A stretch of 64,000 bases of DNA, taken from NCBI GenBank assembly GCA_001695595.3, contig MBPM02000045.1, forward strand, positions 124,001 to 188,000, written 5' to 3'. The position numbers and the translations under genes were made by a program. The stretch is from Plasmopara viticola (taxonomy: Eukaryota > Oomycota > Peronosporomycetes > Peronosporales > Peronosporaceae). The notes beneath the pieces were generated by a model. That model saw nothing but the letters and a program-made list of their open reading frames with translations. It was not told the DNA's origin and did no database searches. Positions 59,301-64,000 of this stretch are shown here, in pieces; the first letter of the stretch is position 1; each line of letters begins with the position of its first letter.

Positions 59301-60442
59301 TCCTCTTGCTGACAATCCAGTGTGTAAGCTTTCCCATTTCTTGTCCCAGTTGCCAAAGCTTCGTTCTTGTCCCAAATGATGCACGAAGCACGCTGAAACT
59401 CCACACTTAGTCCACGTTCGGCAAGCTTTCCCACCGACAGTAGACGTCTGTCAAGTCCAGGGATAAGCAGCACTTCCATCATCGATATGCGTCTTCCATC
59501 TAAGCCGATAAGCTTCACTGTTCCAGCTCCTTCGACGCGTAACTTTCTGCCATCTGCAATTGTTACCTTGATGTCGTCTTTAAGTTGCTTGAAGTCGATC
59601 AAGTCACTTCGGTGAGGGGTCATGTGTGACGTCGCACCACTGTCGATCAGCCAGCTTACTGATTTCTCATCCCCCACAGCAAACACTGCATCATTACCGC
59701 TATAACGGTTTCTGGAACGGTTCTCAGCAGCTGGGCAGTCCCGCTTCATATGACCAGTCTGGTCACAATTGAAGCATTTTCCCCGAAAACCGCCGCCCTT
59801 GCGTGGCGCGTAAATCTTGCGGCCACTTCCTCGTCTGCCCTTGATCCGTCCATCATTGTCTGTGGCTCGAAACGCTTTCTCACTTGCTTCCTTCTTCTGT
59901 AGTTTGTCTGACTCCTTCAACAGCTTCTCCTTGACTTCGATCAGAGTGATGTCCTTGGCGTTCTCCACGATAGAAGATATTATTTCATATTCCGCCGGCA
60001 AGCTGCTCAGAAGCACCAGTAGTTGTCTTGATTCATCCACCGGCTCTCCCGTCATCTGGAGTCCCACGACCAGCTCATCGAACGCGTCCAGATGTTCCAC
60101 CATGCGAGTGCCACTCTCCATCTTAAACTCATGAAGGCGCCGTGTCATCGTGACACGGTTGTGTAAAGTGGAACGATGGTAGAAATCGCGAAGCGTTCCC
60201 CATGCCTCCAAGGCACGAGTAGCAGACCGTATCTTGGTCTGGTGTTGTATCTCGACGCCCTGGGCAATTATACCCAATGCCTTGGCGTCATTCACGAGCC
60301 ACGTCTCCGTTATTTCGCTCTCGCTCTTCGCGCCCATAATGTGTCCCAGCAGCCCTTTTCTTGCGAGGGCCATTCTCATGTTGAACTCCCAATGGTAGTA
60401 GTTACCATCTCCTAGGAGGACTTCGGTGCGCTTGGTAGTCAT
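56336..60442 (-). CDS. copia Gag-Pol polyprotein, 1368 aa, intact
   Basis: One uninterrupted frame with all domains in Ty1/copia order. The Gag region is residues 1-220, with a CCHC knuckle CFNCDQTGHMKRDC at 223-236. The protease has its active site in WLIDSGATSHM (D267). The pre-integrase segment is LWHARMGHPS (396-405). The integrase has a CGGC pair (about 430-433) and a DD35E triad at D461, D524 and E560, in HTD, RSDNGTEF and NGIAE. An acidic linker follows at about 700-850. Reverse transcriptase spans about 880-1125, with DVDTAFL (954-960) and the catalytic YVDD at 1037-1040. RNase H spans about 1205-1340, with FSDADWG, SSAEAEY and EDNQGA and the RTKHVDIRHHFIRE block. No lesion was seen. 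The ATG at 60442 follows a 48-bp leader after the LTR. Gag and Pol share one frame, so their ratio must be set after translation or by RNA processing. Confidence 0.97.
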   Translation of the reverse strand: MTTKRTEVLLGDGNYYHWEFNMRMALARKGLLGHIMGAKSESEITETWLVNDAKALGIIAQGVEIQHQTKIRSATRALEAWGTLRDFYHRSTLHNRVTMTRRLHEFKMESGTRMVEHLDAFDELVVGLQMTGEPVDESRQLLVLLSSLPAEYEIISSIVENAKDITLIEVKEKLLKESDKLQKKEASEKAFRATDNDGRIKGRRGSGRKIYAPRKGGGFRGKCFNCDQTGHMKRDCPAAENRSRNRYSGNDAVFAVGDEKSVSWLIDSGATSHMTPHRSDLIDFKQLKDDIKVTIADGRKLRVEGAGTVKLIGLDGRRISMMEVLLIPGLDRRLLSVGKLAERGLSVEFQRASCIIWDKNEALATGTRNGKAYTLDCQQEEARLVQYSGVDSQWELWHARMGHPSEDVLVKTMRSTEGIPALKQGIKTLCGGCMKGKQTIEAFPGRSMTKTSRVLELVHTDVMGPMKTLSKGGAKYILTFVDDYSRYVVAYFLAKKSEVADKITMFKALHENQWGTRIKCLRSDNGTEFVNKTVTNVCQRNGIIHQRTVPYSPQQNGIAERMNRTIMEKARSMLHYKCVPTCWWAEAVSTAVYLINRSPNTMHPNNTPYELGFKMKPRMDHLRVFGSHGYAHVDQVKRTKLEAKSFKCMFLGYAEDTKGYRVYDLEKDKISVSRSVKLDEREVGGIYETHPPKQIKVIHVTKDNDESAVSGPTEHQQDQDELMEGQGEDEIPDAPMNEEESDTNESRIEMLRLPTSVHSELTEYRPPILDAQEDRLVFRPQVERSRRTNEPMLLLENGSDADESLGGSEGPPSSKRARIDEDGLIAEALLAYAVSVGEESDLPTTYAQAMSSDEAEQWRQAMDAELQSHHKNKTWTLVPRESIGRTIGCRWVFAKKRDQNGCVVRYKARLVAKGFKQKYGVDFFETYSPVANMNSIRVVLAVCAVLGYKMEQLDVDTAFLNSVLSDRVHMEVPIGVKGAQGFACQLNKAIYGLKQAASAWNKTIDHVFKKNDFKSCGADQCVYVKKVEEGFVYVCLYVDDMIIAAKTSDEILEVKGMLKSVFKMKDLGIAKFILGMEIDHDMTASTLMIKQTRYISDVAERFGQKNAKNVDNPCTSGLKLSTSQSPSTEAERSEMRSKPYRSLIGCLLYVTTCTRPDVAYIVTQLSRFLEKPGLPHWNAAIRVLRYLNSTRHHGIVYQRGTGKVIVEAFSDADWGSNTDDRRSVSGVLINIGKAPVVFKSKYQRTVALSSAEAEYMALSLCTQEVLWARAMLKDMGQEQVGGTQIWEDNQGAIALANNAGYHARTKHVDIRHHFIRENVQHGLLKIGYIDTKSQLADMLTKALGTKMLKYLREASGIKTKSATKDTQH

Positions 60443-60477
60443 GGCGGTGACGGTGTGGTGATTCGAGGCTGTTGTTT

Positions 60478-60490
60478 GCGGCTGTTAACC
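60478..60490 (-). other. copia primer-binding site, complementary to tRNA-Asn anticodon arm
   Basis: Directly next to the 5' LTR the element reads GGTTAACAGCCGC (minus strand). Its complement, GCGGCTGTTAACC, is the anticodon stem-loop of eukaryotic tRNA-Asn(GUU), not a tRNA 3' end. Copia of Drosophila is known to use an internal tRNA fragment (initiator Met) as primer; an Asn half-tRNA primer is my inference here. Confidence 0.65.
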
Positions 60491-60636
60491 TGTTAAGAAG
60501 AAAGTAAAAACCGAAGTGAATATATTTATCCTGACCAATGAATGGCTACCATATGTAATTACTAATTGTGACGTACTTGTAATTACTGTAAAGCCATCCA
60601 CCTGTTCAACATGCATTCAGCGGTGTAATGTTAACA
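60491..60636 (-). repeat. copia 5' LTR
   Basis: 146 bp, upstream in the sense of the minus-strand ORF. It would hold the promoter, although no TATA-like or initiator element stands out beyond the short AT-rich stretches. Confidence 0.97.
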
Positions 60637-61380
60637 TCAACTCGTGAATAAAGACAAGAATGATGATACAATGTATTCATCACCCTAATACCAATGCTTA
60701 CTTCGCGAAGATCAACATCCCTAGCTCCGAGCATTTCAGCCAAGCGAGCAAAGCCAAATTTGTTCCACAGCAAGCGATACAATTTATCGAAAGTGATTTG
60801 GTCGTCTGACTTATCTTTTCGTGGAAGCTGACGAGCAAACGAGACATAAGTCTCTATGAGCGAGTTCTTGAATGCGCTGTCCTCGTCGGTCTCAAGTTTC
60901 AAGGCACGAAAGACATCAAGGTCTTTCTTGTTTGCTATCCAGTCTTTCATCTTTGGCTACGGTTTCTGTCTTTTGGGATGCCAGACCATCAAGTACACAA
61001 CGTAGCCAGCTCATAGTCGTTATAGTGTTTCTTAAGCTCGAGAAACAAGGCCATATAGGTCGTTGGAGAGTCATTGAAGGCGTTAAGGACAAATCTGGCC
61101 CACCTTTGATACTGCTAACTTGCGAATAAATCTTTCTTTACCGAATGCACGTGAAGATTCATGAAAAGGAAATTGATCGCTTTCTCTTTGTCAGAAGAGA
61201 GCCTTAAACGCAGCTTGGCGCCAACTTCTCCACTTTCCATGCAACCTTTGCGTCAAAACTACTTAACGTTCTTTCCTTATAGCAATCAGCTCGAGTGTCC
61301 GCTGCTGGCAAGCTCCTCATGCGACTCCATCCGCCACCATACAAAAAAATTAAATGGCGCGGAGTTTTAGGCTTGAGCAT

Positions 61381-62543
61381 CGCTTTGAAACGATTATTAT
61401 AAAATGGCAAGCTACGGAAGAGCATTTGCTGCCTGCGGATCACGATTTGGCTCATTATCATACGGTGCAAAAGACATGTATCCATCACATGCCATTAGAT
61501 GAGATCACAGCACCTCTCGTTGCTTAATGAGATCAAGCGTTTTTTCGCGCACCACCCTCTCCTAATAGGTAGAAGTTAAGTACGATTGACTAGCGCAATT
61601 TAATGTGGGATGACAGCAATGAGAAGCAACATGAATACTATATTTAGATTTAACTCCGATGAAGAATGAGTACAAACTATCAGAAGTACTGTATTGTATT
61701 CAACTGACATATCAGATGTTCTGTATCCAGAGCATCTGATCGAGGCAGCCTTCTGCAATCAAACACAGCGAATGCTTTCCTCATATTCATGTTGATCATT
61801 TAATCACACGGTCTTGATCTCAACAGAGCAGTGCCAATGCGTACATCATTTGTAATTCCAAGTATCAGTACTTTGAAGTGTTTGTGACCGCACAGTCGTC
61901 AGCCCTCTCCTCTAATCTCACTGATTTTTAGATCAAGCAATGGTCAAGCTCACATATCTGTGAAGCTGTCGGATTTTCGCTGCTGACAAACTCTAAAATT
62001 ACACGGATAAATCGGAAACAGATAGCTTACCCATAGAGGATTTACATATCGAGAGATAAATGCAGAAGATGCGGCAACAGCCACTGCATGTTGATTCCGC
62101 CAAGGTAATTACGAGAGCGAATCAAGTGGCGAGCTTCTCAGCGTGCTGAGCATTGTACGTCAAACACCTAATATGTACATGTTTAAGATAGCGGGCAACG
62201 ATGGCGCGGACGCGGTGCGGCTGTTAATCAATTGCACAAAAGCTAATGTGCAGTTTACCGTGCAGTGTACCATTAATGTTCGGATCTCATAATGATCGCG
62301 TAGACATTGCTAGTTTATATAAGCGCTTTCATCGCATCGGGTGTAAATTGATACATGTTTACGTAAATGAGGCAACGACTCTAGAATCAGTCAAAAAGTG
62401 CAGTTCAAATACAAACATTTTATTGAATAATCAATTTTGACCAAAGCATATTGCACGATTTGATCTTCTATGAGTTCGCACTTTTGCGAATACCCTTTTA
62501 TAAGTACCTTAACATTTTTGTAGATATTTGTGACAAGACTTGG
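61381..62543. repeat. Effector-upstream block behind E7 and start of G1c
   Basis: No gene. It is collinear with 29795-30920. It ends at about 62543, where the circularly permuted insert begins. Confidence 0.6.
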
Positions 62544-63717
62544 GGTCTAATTCGCAAAATGGAATGGCGTATGTGGAGTTCAGAGCAGGCATTATTGAAT
62601 CACCCACGCCAGCTTGACAGGAGTCGATTGCCATCCTTTGCGAGTCAGCTCTCTCTGTCGCTGTCGGACGCACTGCATGCTCAAGGCCGATCATATACTA
62701 GACGGAGTGAAAGGGTTTGCCAGACACTGAAGCGCTAGCGAACTTAATCGACCGCGCGTATGTCACTGAAGTTAGAGCCACTGTTCATGATATCTGCAGT
62801 CGGGCACAGCATCTAACCTTGATGCTGGTGGTGCACCATGAAGTGAAAATGGGCGTCATGGACTAATAAGGAAGGAGGATTTTGTTTGGTATGTCGTAAT
62901 AAACAAATGGTCGTCCAAGTTGTGTCTTAAATGTCTACATAAACATTGAGGTAGTTACAATAGGGTATATCGCAGATGGAAGATCAAATCGTGCAATATG
63001 CTTTTATTAAAATCGATTATTCAATAAAATTTTTGAATTTGTGCTCCTCGCTGTACTTCTTAGAGTCATTGTCGCTGATTTTCGAAGTCAGTTGTACCAA
63101 AGACGGGGGGTAGTCACCGAATTGTGAAATCGGCAGAAGCTGCAACCGCCACATCACTGCACCACTGGATGCGGCTGCGTTTCATGAGTCTGACGCATGT
63201 CTTACTTCCCCGCAATCTGCTTTTAAATTCCGAGTTATCGTTGGTGACGTGAAGCTTCCGCTCCACTGTTGTGCGACATCTGGGTGCTCGATGACATGCC
63301 TCATCAACATGAAAAGTCCCAAAATGCCGGCATATTTATGATTAGGTGTCGATTTGTGGCTTCACGCCGAAAATTTGCCATTCAAGTTGACCCGGATCGC
63401 GTGCGGCGCGCGGCACGACGCACTTCCTCTTCCGACCCAGCAACAGCGGACAAGCCGCTCAGCTGTACTCACAAAAATGGGCAGTGCCCCGTGTGAGGCG
63501 AGTGCAAGCGTTGCGGATGCGACCACGACGGCGTCTCCGTAGCTGTCAAGATGGCGCCAGCACGGCCCATCGAAATATGTCCCCGAGAGCAAGCGGCCGA
63601 GACGATCGTGCGCGCGAGCTTGTTGTCACTGTGCATAAGCCTGAGGAGTTTCCGACACCGAGACCTGCTGATGCTTTGTTTGACCGTGTCAGCTGCTGTG
63701 CGTCGTGTTCTGGAGAC
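62544..63717 (-). other. Circularly permuted, inverted copy of the 42.5-45.2 kb region
   Basis: All of this insert matches the reverse complement of the second superunit but in rotated order. 62544-62618 matches 43841-43763; 62619-62740 matches 42680-42557; 62741-63067 matches 45164-44827; 63068-63717 matches 44500-43842. Its two ends are therefore adjacent in the donor-like sequence (43841 and 43842). The internal join of the outer donor ends (62740/62741) shows a 2-bp microhomology, and 1082 bp of the donor (42681-43762) is missing. The host block lost about 40 bp and shows no target duplication. Confidence 0.88.
63269..63496 (+). pseudogene. Second copy of the cysteine-rich ORF, truncated
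   Basis: Inverted paralogue of 44290-43835. The first 75 codons are almost identical (one Ser/Cys and one Arg/Gln difference). A TGC-to-TGA change stops it at codon 76 within the cysteine cluster. The overlapping frame that starts at 63484 continues across the insert boundary into the host repeat at 63718. Confidence 0.75.
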
Positions 63718-64000
63718 TCCTTAATAGTCTATGACGCCCAATCTCAGTTCATGGTGCACCACTAGCATCAAGGCCATAACGTTAGATGTTGTGCCGACTG
63801 CAGCTAACATGAACTGTGGCTTTTCTTCAGTGACATACGTGAGGCCGATTATGTTCGATACCAAAACGATCAGTAGATAAAAAAAACAATCGATTCATAA
63901 GAAACAAAAAAATAATTGTGAGTTAGAAACATCAATGACCGCGAGTGCTGGCTGGAAACGTACTTAAACAATCGATGAACATCGATCCTTTTATGCGACT
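63718..64000 (+). repeat. G1c: gypsy-derived block resumes
   Basis: The host block continues with ttaatagtctatgacgccca, as at 30958. It runs off the end of the window before any recognisable pol motif. Confidence 0.6.

Larger units (their letters stand above)
56177..60636 (-). mobile_element. Complete, recent Ty1/copia LTR retrotransposon
   Basis: 4460 bp with two identical 146-bp LTRs (56177-56322 and 60491-60636) that begin TG and end CA. A perfect 5-bp target duplication TCAAC flanks it (56172-56176 and 60637-60641). A primer-binding site abuts the 5' LTR (60478-60490) and a purine-rich tract (56323-56333) precedes the 3' LTR. The single internal ORF is intact. Identical LTRs mean very recent insertion. 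It interrupts effector pseudogene E7 in the same transcriptional direction. Confidence 0.98.
55464..61380 (-). pseudogene. E7: effector pseudogene split by copia
   Basis: B-type paralogue of E4 in two halves around the copia element: 61380-60642 (5' half) and 56171-55464 (3' half). The start is at 61380-61378, but an in-frame loss of about 15 codons removes most of the hydrophobic core of the signal peptide; RSLP and YKER remain. A stop follows at 61206-61204. The piece 60950-60606 keeps DVFRALKLETDEDSAFKN and LIETYVSFARQLPRK and runs into the LTR. The 3' half is frameshifted near 56060 and has lost a few codons in the YWYV segment; the piece 55801-55550 ends with the same one-base frameshift as E4. 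The gene was therefore already damaged before or independently of the copia insertion. Confidence 0.9.

Noticed and set aside
59817..60415. Plus-strand open frames of 105 and 79 codons opposite the copia ORF
   Set aside because: They are antisense shadows of the polyprotein, with no conserved motif.
56177..60636. Copia as the cause of E7 inactivation
   Set aside because: E7 shares a frameshift with E4 and also has its own leader deletion and stops, so decay was probably under way before the insertion.
1..64000. A CRISPR array or bacterial operon structure
   Set aside because: No evenly spaced short repeats with unique spacers are present, and the gene content is eukaryotic (LTR elements, DNA transposons, WY-type effectors).

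Overview
The window looks like a repeat-rich, gene-poor effector compartment of a Peronosporales oomycete (a downy mildew or Phytophthora relative). The evidence is one intact secreted WY/LWY-repeat effector gene with an RxLR/EER-like leader, six decayed copies of it, and transposon families typical of oomycetes: a complete Ty1/copia element, many eroded Ty3/gypsy bodies, pogo-like, hAT and MULE DNA elements, and short SINE-like retroposons. No housekeeping gene, rRNA or functional tRNA is visible. The genus cannot be fixed by eye.

Layout. Seven effector-derived loci, all on the minus strand, alternate with gypsy-derived blocks that read mainly on the plus strand: E1 (1620-3219, pseudogene), E2 (9969-11036, leader deleted), E3 (about 19555-19720, leader remnant), E4 (28191-29794, pseudogene), E5 (39449-41044, intact, 531 aa), E6 (about 47870-48030, leader remnant) and E7 (55464-61380, pseudogene split by copia). 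The stretch from E2 through E3 to E4 has the same order as E5 through E6 to E7, so the window carries a direct duplication with a period of about 28-30 kb. Gypsy blocks come in two kinds: G1 (after E1, E4 and E7) runs protease-RT-RNase H-integrase in order, while G2 (after E2 and E5) carries internal inversions and the leader remnants.

Insertions that differ between the copies give a relative history. Copy 1 gained a pogo-like element (12274-14949) with an internally deleted hAT inside it (13443-14851), an antisense SINE-like element (15107-15430) and a MULE (17217-18463). Copy 2 gained an unclassified terminal-inverted-repeat element (about 42231-44488) with a cysteine-rich ORF, then a plus-strand SINE-like element with a perfect 13-bp target duplication (44502-44826). 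E7 gained a copia element (56177-60636) with two identical 146-bp LTRs, an intact 1368-aa polyprotein and a 5-bp target duplication.

The most unusual structure is at 62544-63717. It is an inverted, circularly permuted and internally deleted copy of the 42.5-45.2 kb region. Its two ends are adjacent bases in the donor-like copy, it lacks a target duplication, and about 40 bp of host sequence is missing. This is what reinsertion of an extrachromosomal circle would leave. The same insert also preserves the exact empty site of the 44.5-kb SINE-like element.

Functionally only two genes look able to make full products: effector E5, predicted to be secreted and to act in the host plant, and the copia polyprotein. 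Everything else recognisable is decayed.
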